Shown one piece after another: positions 13,280 to 24,400 of a stretch of 64,000 nucleotides of DNA. The stretch comes from Pyropia yezoensis (taxonomy: Eukaryota; Rhodophyta; Bangiophyceae; Bangiales; Bangiaceae), in contig CM020620.1 of NCBI GenBank assembly GCA_009829735.1, positions 9,989,794 through 10,053,793 of the forward strand, read 5' to 3'. Made by a program: the position numbers and the translations under genes. The stretch's first letter is position 1; every line of letters starts with the position of its first letter. A model generated the notes under the pieces. That model was not told the DNA's origin. It did not search any database and was given only the letters and a program-made list of their open reading frames with translations.

Positions 13280-14484
13280 ATGGAGCGGGCGGCGCTGGCG
13301 GCGTTCAACGCCCGCCCGGGGCCGCGGCTTGCGAATGCGCGCAACGCGGCGGCGGGGGCGCTCCAGCTGCATAACCCGGCTGCCGCCGCCAGTCGGCGGC
13401 TGTCGTTTGCGCCCTATGCGGCGGTGGCCTATTCGGCGGCGGCGCTGGCGGGGGCCTCCGCGGGGGGTGTCAACGCCGGCGGCGACGGCGGCGGCGGCGG
13501 CGGCAGCGACGGCGGTGGCGGCGGTGGCGGGGGCAACCGCGGCGGCGGCGATGCGAATGACAGCCGTGATACCGACGGCCGCCCAGTGACGGCCGCCGTC
13601 ACCGACACCCACACGGACCTGCTGCGGTGGCTGGCTGCCGCCGGCTTTACGCCCATGCCCCTTTGGCGCCCCTGCGCTGACGCGGCGGCGGCGGTGGCGT
13701 TTGCCGCCGACGTGGCGGCGGTGCGCGGGGGCCTCCCCCTGGACGTGGACGGCGTGGTGGTGCGCCTCGACGACGCGGCGGCCGCCGCCGCGGCGGGCGC
13801 CACCGCCCGCTCCCCGCGGGCGCCGGTGGCGCTCAAGTTTGCCGCCGCCGCGGGCGTCACCCGCCTCGTCGGGGTGGACCACCAGGTGTCCCGGGCGGGG
13901 GTGCTGATGCCGGTGGCGGTACTGGCGCCGCCGCTCCCCCTGGGGGGGGTGTCGGTGGCCCGAGCGACGCTGCACAACTATGGCCGCGCCGGCGCGGGCT
14001 GGCTGGGCGTGGCGGTGGGCGCACTCGTCACCGTTGCCCGCGGGGGGCACGTCATCACGAAGATTGTCGCCGTCCACGCGCCGCCGCCGGGGGGGGTGCC
14101 CGTCGCCCCCCTCGCCACGTGCCCTGCGTGTGGATCCCCGGTGCATGTCACTGACGGGGACGGCGGTGGCGGTGGCGATGGCGCCGACGGGACGGCGGAA
14201 GAGGTCGCCGACGGCGCGGCGGCCGCCCGGGACGCGGCCCACGCGGCCGCCCCCCCCCGCCGCGGCGGCGCGGTGGCGGTGGCGCGGTGCACGAACGCCG
14301 GCGGCTGTGCCGCGCAGGTGGTCGGGCGGGTGGCCCACTTTGGCCGCCCCGCCTGCGTGGACATCTGCGGCCTCGGCGCCGCTACCGCGCGGCGGCTGGT
14401 CGACGCGGGCCTCGTCGCCTCCCCCGCCGACCTCTACGCCCTCACCGCCGACGCCCTCACCGCCGCGGCCATCCCGGGGCTGGC

Positions 14485-15000
14485 CGTGCCAACAGTGGTG
14501 GTGCGGCCGACTGTGGTGGTGCTGCGGGTGTGCTCGGCGGGCCGGGCGGCGTCGACGCTGGCTTGATGGCGGCAGCGCAGGTTGCTGCAGTCCTTGTGGC
14601 TCTGAGTGCTGTCGGTTTATCCCTTGTCGCCGGGGCACCCGCAAGTGCCCCCCCCCCCCCCCAACCCCCCCCCCACCGCACACATGCCCCCCACCCTGTT
14701 CCGCCCCTCCTTTGGCCGCCTCCCATGCCCCTCGTCCACAGATTGCTGCTGGGCGAGACGCCGGGCCGAGTGCTCGGCGTCGCACGAGTGGGCGGGGAGG
14801 GACCTTCGTGGGAGGCGATCCACTCGACCACTCCGGCGGACACCTCCAGATGAGCCCCCCCCCCCCCTTCTTCCTCCCCTCTCAGCAGCCCCGCCATTGG
14901 CTGGCGCCGGCACCCCCCCCCTCCCTCCCTCCCTCCCTTCCTCCCTCCCCTCTCAGCAGCCCCGCCATTGGCTGGCGCCGGCACCACACCCCCCCTCCGG
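14485..15000 (+). other. Probable C-rich intron in the ligase, with a 71-bp internal duplication
   Basis: LigA homology stops after Ile-Pro-Gly-Leu (about 14480) and resumes in the second HhH region (about 15000). The intervening DNA has stops, long C and CCCT runs, and a segment containing CGCCATTGGCTGG repeated with an offset of about 71 bp (about 14873-14914 and 14944-14985). GT donors follow 14480, and pyrimidine-rich AG acceptors precede 15005. None of the pairs I tried clearly restores phase, so the borders are left open. The mirror copy is at about 22250-22765. Confidence 0.5.
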
Positions 15001-16119
15001 CGCCAGGACCGCCGTTGCCCTCACCGCCGCGCTCGCGACCGGCCGCACCGCCCGCCCCCTGGGCGCCATTGTCCACGCGCTGGGTCCCCCTGGCGTCGGC
15101 GTCGTGACGGCGCAGGTGCTGGCGCGTCAGGCGGCGCGCCTGGCGGCTGTGAACGCCGTGTCAGGCGCGCCCGACGGGGCGGCGGCGCTGCTGGCGCTAC
15201 CGGGCATTGGCGCCCCGTCGGCGGCGGCGATTGGCGCGCTCTTTCGCCACCCGACGGTGGCTACGGAGATGGCCCGGCTGGTCGCCGCGGGCGTTGCGGG
15301 CGCCGACGAGGCGGCGCTGGTCGCGGCGGCGGCGGCCGAGGTTACAGCGGCGGCGGGGGCGGGAGAGGGGGAGCCGCCGTCCCCGCCGTCGCCGCCACCG
15401 CCACCGCCGCTGTCGCCGGCCGTTGCCGCAGGCGCAGGCGCAGCCACGGCCGCGGTCGCTTCGGACGCCTGCCCCCCGCCACCAGCAGCCCCGCTGGACG
15501 GCGTCACCGTTGCCTTCACCGGCGGCCTCACCGGCCGTACGCGCGCCAACGCGGCGGCAGCGGTCGCCGCCGGCGGCGGCACCGTCCGCACCACACTCAC
15601 CCCCCGCACGGGCGTGCTGGTGGCGGGCGCGTCGCGGTCGGCGGCGGCCAAGCTCCGCCGCGCCGCCTCGGCGGGCGTGCGCGTCGTGGGGAAGGCGCAG
15701 CTGGAGGCACTGCTGGCGGGCGGGCTGGCCGCCGTGGGCGACGAGGAGCACGTGGGGGGGTGGGAGGGGGTGGCGGGGAGTACGCAGAGGTGCGGGAGTG
15801 ACCGTTCGCCAGGTGCAGGGGGGGGGGGGGGGGGGGAAAGCGAGTGGGGGTGAGATGACTGCTTGACGTATGCAGCGGGGGGAGGCGGGAAAGGGATCGA
15901 TAAAGCGGCTGTGGAGCTACGCGCCTCGCGCGAACACTCGTCACCGAACGGGGGTCAACCAAGACGGACACGTGGAAATATCGATAGTGCAGGGTCTGTG
16001 GGGACATGCGCCTACCAGGGTCCCCCTTCGCCCGGCGGCCGTGTGCTCCAGCCAAAACAAGGCCGCCTGCGTACTAGCCAGACAACCCGTCTGCAGCGGC
16101 CGCCACCGCCATCGCGGTC

Positions 16120-16260
16120 AAGCCCCGGCGGGGAGGGTGGTGGCGACGACAGGACGCCGTCCGTCGGTGATGCCATCGCCATCATCGCGGCCGTGCCGCC
16201 CACAGCCATGGGGAGGGTGGTGGCGACGACGGGACGCCGTCCGTCGGCGACGCCGCCGCT
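16120..16260 (+). repeat. ~78-bp minisatellite spanning the arm/loop breakpoint
   Basis: A block GGGAGGGTGGTGGCGACGAC followed by GGACGCCGTCC occurs twice (from about 16133 and 16210); a weaker relative lies at about 16425. The inverted-repeat identity ends inside the second copy at 16247. GGACGCCGTCC is itself a short hairpin with one unpaired base. The mirror starts at 20999. Confidence 0.6.
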
Positions 16261-16754
16261 GCCGTGACGGCGGTGGGACGCACACAGTCTTGGTGATCGG
16301 CGACGCCACGTGCGCAATGTCGCTTCCGCAGTGTCTCACGACGCCGGAGGGAAGGCACCGTCGACGGGTCGGGCGGCCACCGCCGCGGCCACTACCGCCA
16401 TCGCGTCCTTCGTGCGGCGGAAGAGGGCGGCGGCGACGACGGGGTGCCCGCCACCGGCGACGCCGCCGCCATCATTGTGTCATCACCATCACCCGCATGC
16501 TGGGCGCTTACGCCTCTCCCGCCTCTGTGCGGGCCGTCTACGCCTGTGCTCCGCGCGCCATGTAGAGCCCACCACAATCTGCCCCGAAACAACGCCAAAG
16601 TGGACGGCCGCGGCCAAAGCGGGGCCGAGGCGCGCCCCAAACAGAACGTACAGGGGAAGGACGGCGCGGTCAATGGCGGCGACACCCGCCAGAGGGGCGG
16701 CGGTGGCGCGTGCGGCGCGACATTGGACGCTGCTGCCGGCAGTGCGCAAAGGTG
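16261..16754. other. Gene-free loop flank
   Basis: GC-rich DNA with decaying relatives of the minisatellite, then unique sequence downstream of the ATPase gene stop codon. No gene recognised. Confidence 0.4.
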
Positions 16755-19700
16755 TCACGAAGAGGCGCGCCGATGACGCTTGTTCGGTGGCTGGCCCAGG
16801 CTTGGCCGCGACACGACGTGCGTGCCAAACAGCGAGTCGGCACACACCGCGAATGTAGCGATAGTATTACCGTACGCCTTATCCATAGAGTCGACGTCCA
16901 CCACAATCACGCTCTCAATCGCAAACGTCGGCTTGTGGGTGCGCAAGTCCAGCCTTGTAGGCGCTTGAGAACGCGTTGTGATGATAAGGGCAGTGCGCCG
17001 CTCCCACTGCTTCCACAACTCAGGTCCGAACAGACCACGCAGAGAGGAGCAGGAATTGGAAATGTCCTCGTTAGGCACCAGCCGCTCACCGCTCTTGTAC
17101 TGCTCCGCTCTCGCCACGAGTTCACCTGTCCGAGGCCCTCCTTTGGCACCACGCACGCAGCGTAAGAACGTGATACCGTCGATGCCTGGGAAGGTGGAGC
17201 TCCACGGCCTCCACACATGCCGAAGCAGGTCCTCTTCGGAGTAGTCTTGAAGAAGCTGCGGGATGGATGAGAAGTAGACGACGCCACGGCAAGCGATCGA
17301 CGCGTCCACAGCAGCTTGTGACAGCCACCGCGCCTGGCCCGTGAGGCGGTCAGGTGCGGGATACAGCTTTCGCAACGAGTACTTGCAGTACGGAAGAGGC
17401 CCCGACGCGTGCAGAGCAGCCTGGTTTCGACACAGGAGTGCCCGGCAGCAGCTCAGCAGCACCTCGGTCCACAGGAAGAGGTTCTCCCACGCCACAGGAA
17501 CATCACCGACGAGCAGAGCGCGTCGCACCTCGTTGCACGCAGCGTACAACCCGCCGTCGTCCCCGGATATGTCGTAGACAGTTGCCTCCACCGAGTCCTC
17601 GTGAAAATCCTCCTCTCCGCCGTCGAGGTCCGCCGCCACCACAAAGTGCTTTGGCTGACTACTTGCGCCGAACTTGTCAGAGGCAGGAAGAACGTAATTG
17701 GCAGCTGTGCCAGAGCCCGCGATGGCCGACGCCAGGTCCATCTGCAGCCTGGCCTCCAGTGCCCCCAAGAAGAATGTCACGATGATGGTGGGGTTCCGGG
17801 ACTTGGATCGCCTGCTTGGCCGCTGCATGAGAGCGCCCTCCCCAAAGACCGTGTTCCAAGACAGCTCCTTCGTAAACACGCCAGATGATGGCGCGTCGTA
17901 ATTAAGCAGTCCAACAGCCATCACCAGCGGGTGCTGGGCCAAGATGTAGACGCTCTGTTGGGCCACGGATAGGCGTGACGGTGCGAGGGCATCAGTGAGG
18001 ATGGAGAAGAAGTGATCGCCGTCGCTCGACGCCTCGACAGCACCATTAAGCACGATGGACGCCCGAGGATGACCGAGCGTGAGCAGCGCAAGATGCTTTG
18101 CTACAGTCCCGACAGGCAGCAGCCGCCGTTGTCCCGCAGCAGTAGACGAGCGCAAGGCAACCCTTAGGTCCAGGAGACGGCGACGCTGTTGATCTTGTAC
18201 CTCCTCCACAGGTAGAAGAGGGATCCGGGCGACCTCCTTGACTGTTGACAAAGACCCCGTCTGCGCGCCAGCTTGCCGCTCAGCAAAGCGCTCATTGAAC
18301 GCGGTCATCACCGGGCGGATGTGCAGCGCTTCACACCAATCACATATCGCCTTCCGCACTGCCTCAGCCGTCACCATCACTGCGTCTTCAGGAAGCGAGG
18401 TGTTGTCCTCTTCAACAGTCGTGGTCAGCCGTGCCCGGTCCCGCCTGACAAGGTCCGCGAGTCCCGCAGCAATCTGGCCCGCCGTCTTCTTCTCGCCAGT
18501 CAAAGAAGTCGACTCCGCGTTGGCTGAAGTGGCCGTATTTGCTGCGGCTATTGACGCGGCCGCCGTCGTGGCCTCCGCTTCTGCCGTGGTAGTGGTCGCC
18601 GTCGCCTGCGACGTCGATGACAACTGATCAGAAGCGGCTGACACCGTGCCCGTCGCCATAGACGCCAGTCCAGCCGCCCATTTGCCTCCGGCGAACAGGC
18701 GCTGCAGCACGTCCTCGTCGCTGTTAATGTTCTGCAGCCGCGCCAGCACCTTCTCGCGCTCGCCCTTGGACAGAGCAGCAAAAGAGAGACGGGGCAGCTC
18801 ATCAACGAGCAAGAGCCCACGCATCCCATCCGGCGACGACGGCAGCAGCCGAGCCTGCACGAGGTTGGTGGCAACCGCCGCGACTTGGGCGACGCTGACC
18901 CGTCCCTCGGTCAGCAGCTTCAGCACGTGGTCCCGATACATGTCAAAGGTGTTGCGCGTGGCGGTCGGATCCCAGGACTCCGCGAAGATGATGCGCACGA
19001 GATGCGGTAAGCGATTGTCAATCCAGGCAAGCACGTGGTCATCAGCAGTGGCCTTGGTAATGCCATTGAACGACAGCACATAGACGGGTAGACTTCGCCA
19101 CCAGTCCCGCATCGCCCGGGTCAGCGACATGACAAGGTCTGGCTCCCCTACAATAGAGAGGAGCAGCAGGAGCAGGAACAGCGTCTTGCCACGACCAGGA
19201 GAGCCCATCACGTACCCAGTGCCGCGGGCGTCCGTCCGAAACGCGTGCAGTTCACGTACAGCAGCAGGTACCGGGTTGACGCCAAAGCGCCTCTCGAACA
19301 GCCCGGTGCCAAACTGCGGGTTGGGTGCAATAAAATGCGGCAATCGTCTGGCCACCTCCGTGACGGGCTCCACATGCAAGGGCGAGGGACCAGTGATCGG
19401 CAGCTACGTCCACATTCAAACAATGACACACGGTAAGCTCAGTCGTGAGGTGCATTGCAGGTCAGTAAGAGAGCCACGCGATTGAACCAAAGAAGAAAAA
19501 GAGGCCAACCACGGGCAACAGTACACGAAAAGAACGTGAGAGGGTGGAGGTACTCAGTCAGCGCAAAGAACGCACGGAGAACACCACATCGACATGACCG
19601 GCATGATTGATTTTGCCTCGCGCACCGCCACCGACGTCTTAGCGTACCTTCGCTAGCGGTGAGGCATTGTCCTTGCTGGCGGTATTTAGACGAGCAAGCT

Positions 19701-20157
19701 CTTCATACAGCAGCGTCAGGCGCTTGGTCAACCACTTCTTGTCGTCGTCGATGCTTGCCCTATCAACTCTGGTGTCCTCCAAATCAGCTCGCAGGTCGGC
19801 CATGTCGGAGGCACTCAGGCCTGGCTGCTCCAGCTTACGCCTGATGTCCGACATTCGTTGAACAACTTGCCTTCGCTCAGTCGATGCCATCTCCAACGCG
19901 TTTGTTGTCGTCCGCACCTCTTCCTTGATCACGTCCAGCTTCTCGGTCAAGCCCGGCTCAGGGTTATCTCCACCCGGCTGCCCAGAACGTGAACGCGCGC
20001 GACACGACGCCGGGATGCGCAGAGGCGCTCGCACAACCCCATGACAGCTGCCATGGCCAACGAGCGACGCACGACGTTCACGCCGCCCACAAATCCGCAA
20101 CCCAAGCGTCGGTTCCTGTGTCCATGGGAGGATGGCAGCATTGAGGACAAAGGCCAT
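16755..20157 (-). CDS. Crinkler/RHS-type coiled-coil P-loop ATPase (two exons)
   Basis: Minus-strand gene in the palindrome loop. Proposed exons: 20157-19648 and 19403-16755. The donor reads AAG|GTACGC and the acceptor TAG|CTGCCG, both phase 0; the intron is 244 bp; about 1052 residues in all. Exon 1 ends in a charged coiled coil (about 100 residues, many Glu/Arg/Leu). Exon 2 has Walker A GSPGRGKT (19182-19205) and a Walker B-like Leu-Leu-Val-Asp-Glu (about 18800), then an Ala/Thr-rich linker (about 18500-18620). A C-terminal region has Phe-Pro-Gly-Ile-Asp-Gly and a later Ile-Thr-Thr segment, the positions where CRN/RHS proteins carry 'FP.iDa ... lfQ.T'. In this class (oomycete Crinklers, trypanosome retrotransposon-hot-spot proteins, chytrid relatives) an NTPase precedes a nuclease-like fold; they act as nuclear effectors or in intragenomic conflict. 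The start is uncertain: ATG 20157 is the first in-frame ATG before the coiled coil, and an upstream exon is possible. No signal peptide seen. Confidence 0.65.
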
Positions 20158-20998
20158 ACGCGATGAGAGACCACATGACCCTGTTGGAAAAAACTTACGT
20201 ACCGAGCGCGACCCCGAAGAGAAAGAAAGCAAGATGACAACCCCAGGCAAAGGGCGGCGTGAGGGGGGGGACATGCAGCTCGTCCCCACCCCCGACAGGT
20301 TCCGCAACATGGGCGGGTAGAGTCACGAATCAGCCGCACGGCGAGGCATAGGCCGCACCGGTAGGTGTGGCGCATGCAAAGGGCAGCAATCGGCAGCAGC
20401 GGAGGCAGCGGCAGCACCAGCTAAAATGGCAGTTGCGAGGGGGGGGGGGGGGGGGGGGGGGGGCTGATGCGAGCAGTGCAGTCCGCGCGATGACTGTGGT
20501 GACAACCTCAGCGACTGTCGTACTGCACGTGAAGGGGGCAGCGGGGAGAGAGGCCGCGGCAGGTGCAAGAGAGGCGGCCTCAGCGGCGACGGACGCGGTG
20601 GAAGCAAAGAGGTACGCTTTGGCAGGGCCGAAGTACATAATGGAACGACCTCAATCTGTTGTCACGACCTGCATGACCTGCTATAGAATTCTGGCCAGGA
20701 GAAAAGGCCCATATCCGTCTGGCGGGTAATTCTGACCAGCGCCCACGCTCCGCCCCAGAGAGGCGGCCATGACGCACCCTGTTGAACAAAAAAAAGTATG
20801 TACGTGCTCGGGAAAGTCTCTCGCACCCCCTCGTTTTTCCCGCTTCATGAACGCATGTGTAATTGTATTATTTCCTGTTGTCGGACAAGAAAAGATGTGC
20901 GGGTAGATCTGACCAGTGGCCATTGTGTACTTATGAACGCCCTCACAAGAGAGCGATTCTTCTGGCGAAGGAAGTGATCCGCACGGCTAGTATTCTAG
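20158..20998. other. Gene-free loop flank with a 25-base G run
   Basis: Upstream of the ATPase gene. Contains a run of 25 G at 20439-20463 and unique sequence up to the arm boundary. No gene recognised; an upstream exon of the ATPase gene could lie here. Confidence 0.4.
20439..20463 (+). repeat. Poly-G tract (25 bases)
   Basis: Uninterrupted G run between GCGA and CTGATG. Length calls in such runs are unreliable. Confidence 0.9.
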
Positions 20999-21444
20999 CC
21001 GACGGACGGCGTCCCGTCGTCGCCACCACCCTCCCCATGGCTGTGGGCGGCACGGCCGCGATGATGGCGTTGGCATCACCGACGGACGGCGTCCTGTCGT
21101 CGCCACCACCCTCCCCGCCGGGGCTTGGCCGCGATGGCGGTGGCGGCCGCTGCAGACGGGTTGTCTGGCTAGTACGCAGGCGGCCTTGTTTTGGCTGGAG
21201 CACACGGCCGCCGGGCGAAGGGGGACCCTGGTAGGCGCATGTCCCCACAGACCCTGCACTATCGATATTTCCACGTGTCCGTCTTGGTTGACCCCCGTTC
21301 GGTGACGAGTGTTCGCGCGAGGCGCGTAGCTCCACAGCCGCTTTATCGATCCCTTTCCCGCCTCCCCCCGCTGCATACGTCAAGCAGTCATCTCACCCCC
21401 ACCCCCTTTCCCCCCCCCCCCCCCCCCCTGCACCTGGCGAACGG

Positions 21445-24400
21445 TCACTCCCGCACCTCTGCGTACTCCCCGCCACCCCCTCCCACCCCCCCCACGTGCT
21501 CCTCGTCGCCCACGGCGGCCAGCCCGCCCGCCAGCAGTGCCTCCAGCTGCGCCTTCCCCACGACGCGCACGCCCGCCGAGGCGGCGCGGCGGAGCTTGGC
21601 CGCCGCCGACCGCGACGCGCCCGCCACCAGCACGCCCGTGCGGGGGGTGAGTGTGGTGCGGACGGTGCCGCCGCCGGCGGCGACCGCTGCCGCCGCGTTG
21701 GCGCGCGTACGGCCGGTGAGGCCGCCGGTGAAGGCAACGGTGACGCCGTCCAGCGGGGCTGCTGGTGGCGGGGGGCAGGCGTCCGAAGCGACCGCGGCCG
21801 TGGCTGCGCCTGCGCCTGCGGCAACGGCCGGCGACAGCGGCGGTGGCGGTGGCGGCGACGGCGGGGACGGCGGCTCCCCCTCTCCCGCCCCCGCCGCCGC
21901 TGTAACCTCGGCCGCCGCCGCCGCGACCAGCGCCGCCTCGTCGGCGCCCGCAACGCCCGCGGCGACCAGCCGGGCCATCTCCGTAGCCACCGTCGGGTGG
22001 CGAAAGAGCGCGCCAATCGCCGCCGCCGACGGGGCGCCAATGCCCGGTAGCGCCAGCAGCGCCGCCGCCCCGTCGGGCGCGCCTGACACGGCGTTCACAG
22101 CCGCCAGGCGCGCCGCCTGACGCGCCAGCACCTGCGCCGTCACGACGCCGACGCCAGGGGGACCCAGCGCGTGGACAATGGCGCCCAGGGGGCGGGCGGT
22201 GCGGCCGGTCGCGAGCGCGGCGGTGAGGGCAACGGCGGTCCTGGCGCCGGAGGGGGGGTGTGGTGCCGGCGCCAGCCAATGGCGGGGCTGCTGAGAGGGG
22301 AGGGAGGAAGGGAGGGAGGGAGGGAGGGGGGGGGTGCCGGCGCCAGCCAATGGCGGGGCTGGTGGGGGGGGGGGAGGGAGGGGGGGGGGGGGCTCATCTG
22401 GAGGTGTCCGCCGGAGTGGTCGAGTGGATCGCCTCCCACGAAGGTCCCTCCCCGCCCACTCGTGCGACGCCGAGCACTCGGCCCGGCGTCTCGCCCAGCA
22501 GCAATCTGTGGACGAGGGGCATGGGAGGCGGCCAAAGGAGGGGCGGAACAGGGTGGGGGGCATGTGTGCGGTGGGGGGGGGGTTGGGGGGGGGGGGGGGC
22601 ACTTGCGGGTGCCCCGGCGACAAGGGATAAACCGACAGCACTCAGAGCCACAAGGACTGCAGCAACCTGCGCTGCCGCCATCAAGCCAGCGTCGACGCCG
22701 CCCGGCCCGCCGAGCACACCCGCAGCACCACCACAGTCGGCCGCACCACCACTGTTGGCACGGCCAGCCCCGGGATGGCCGCGGCGGTGAGGGCGTCGGC
22801 GGTGAGGGCGTAGAGGTCGGCGGGGGAGGCGACGAGGCCCGCGTCGACCAGCCGCCGCGCGGTAGCGGCGCCGAGGCCGCAGATGTCCACGCAGGCGGGG
22901 CGGCCAAAGTGGGCCACCCGCCCGACCACCTGCGCGGCACAGCCGCCGGCGTTCGTGCACCGCGCCACCGCCACCGCGCCGCCGCGGCGGGGGGGGGCGG
23001 CCGCGTGGGCCGCGTCCCGGGCGGCCGCCGCGCCGTCGGCGACCTCTTCCGCCGTCCCGTCGGCGCCATCGCCACCGCCACCGCCGTCCCCGTCAGTGAC
23101 ATGCACCGGGGATCCACACGCAGGGCACGTGGCGAGGGGGGCGACGGGCACCCCCCCCGGCGGCGGCGCGTGGACGGCGACAATCTTCGTGATGACGTGC
23201 CCCCCGCGGGCAACGGTGACGAGTGCGCCCACCGCCACGCCCAGCCAGCCCGCGCCGGCGCGGCCATAGTTGTGCAGCGTCGCTCGGGCCACCGACACCC
23301 CCCCCAGGGGGAGCGGCGGCGCCAGTACCGCCACCGGCATCAGCACCCCCGCCCGGGACACCTGGTGGTCCACCCCGACGAGGCGGGTGACGCCCGCGGC
23401 GGCGGCAAACTTGAGCGCCACCGGCGCCCGCGGGGAGCGGGCGGTGGCGCCCGCCGCGGCGGCGGCCGCCGCGTCGTCGAGGCGCACCACCACGCCGTCC
23501 ACGTCCAGGGGGAGGCCCCCGCGCACCGCCGCCACGTCGGCGGCAAACGCCACCGCCGCCGCCGCGTCAGCGCAGGGGCGCCAAAGGGGCATGGGCGTAA
23601 AGCCGGCGGCAGCCAGCCACCGCAGCAGGTCCGTGTGGGTGTCGGTGACGGCGGCCGTCACTGGGCGGCCGTCGGTATCACGGCTGTCATTCGCATCGCC
23701 GCCGCCGCGGTTGCCCCCGCCACCGCCGCCACCGCCGTCCCTGCCGCCGCCGCCGCCGCCGTCGCCGCCGGCGTTGACACCCCCCGCGGAGGCCCCCGCC
23801 AGCGCCGCCGCCGAATAGGCCACCGCCGCATAGGGCGCAAACGACAGCCGCCGACTGGCGGCGGCAGCCGGGTTATGCAGCTGGAGCGCCCCCGCCGCCG
23901 CGTTGCGCGCATTCGCAAGCCGCGGCCCCGGGCGGGCGTTGAACGCCGCCAGCGCCGCCCGCTCCATCTACACCTCCCCGCGAATGTCCACGACCACAGG
24001 GCCATCCACGGCGCCGCCGCCGCCGCGGCCACTTCCGCCGCCGCTGCCGCTGGCCTCCATGACGGCCGCCGCCACGCGGGTCGCCGCCGCCGCCGCTGCG
24101 GCGGGCGGCAGTGCCGCCGGCACGGAGCCCGCGTCGACCAGCGCCGCCCGCACATTGGCCGCCACGTCGTCGCCGGTGGTCCCCTCGCCGCTGGTGGCGG
24201 CGGACGCCAGGACGCCGTCGACGTAGCGAAAGGAGAGGGTGACGCCGTCGACTTGGAGGTCCGCCACCAGCGCCGGCGGCGGACCGCCGTCGACGCCGGG
24301 GGGGGCCCCGCGGGCGGCCCAGGCAACGACCTCGTCGGCCGCGTAGGTGTTTGTGAGGGAGAGCATGGGCACCACGTGCGCCGCGGCGGAAGAAGGGGGC

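Larger units (their letters stand above)
11965..15853 (+). pseudogene. ligA: NAD+-dependent DNA ligase (LigA type), left copy; in-frame TAG and mutated motif I
   Basis: LigA seals nicks in duplex DNA using NAD+. Family order is preserved. Domain Ia: 12445-12560. Adenylation domain: starts at Val-Pro-Met-Leu-Ser-Leu (about 12870), with motif III Arg-Gly-Glu-Val ending at 13276, Asp-Gly-Val-Val-Val (about 13747) and the Leu-Lys-Phe motif (about 13832). OB fold: about 13860-14090. Four-Cys zinc finger: CPACG at about 14120, then Cys-Thr-Asn...Cys at about 14287. Helix-hairpin-helix: 14345-14480 and 15000-15260. BRCT: 15490-15730. Oddities: Gln (CAA, 12992-12994) replaces the adenylated Lys of K-x-D-G; TAG at 13277-13279 replaces the aromatic residue after Arg-Gly-Glu-Val; the usual Lys after Asp-Gly-Val-Val is Arg. 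A C-rich insert at about 14485-15000 is probably an intron. The ATG at 11965 opens a mitochondrial-like presequence but lies in another frame; the N-terminus is unresolved. Family: very sure; function: doubtful. Confidence 0.85.
8880..16247 (+). repeat. Left arm of ~7.4-kb inverted repeat
   Basis: This segment is matched in reverse complement by 20999-28368. The outer part includes the last ~100 bp of the left satellite. The inner end stops at CCGTCGG within a minisatellite. The arms are nearly identical by eye but not identical. Examples: two substitutions near 9130, a 3-bp difference near 10150, a one-base deletion at about 10837 in this arm, C7 here against C8 in the other arm at about 12352, and C14 against C12 at about 12772-12785. 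These differences show that two distinct copies were sequenced. Confidence 0.95.
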
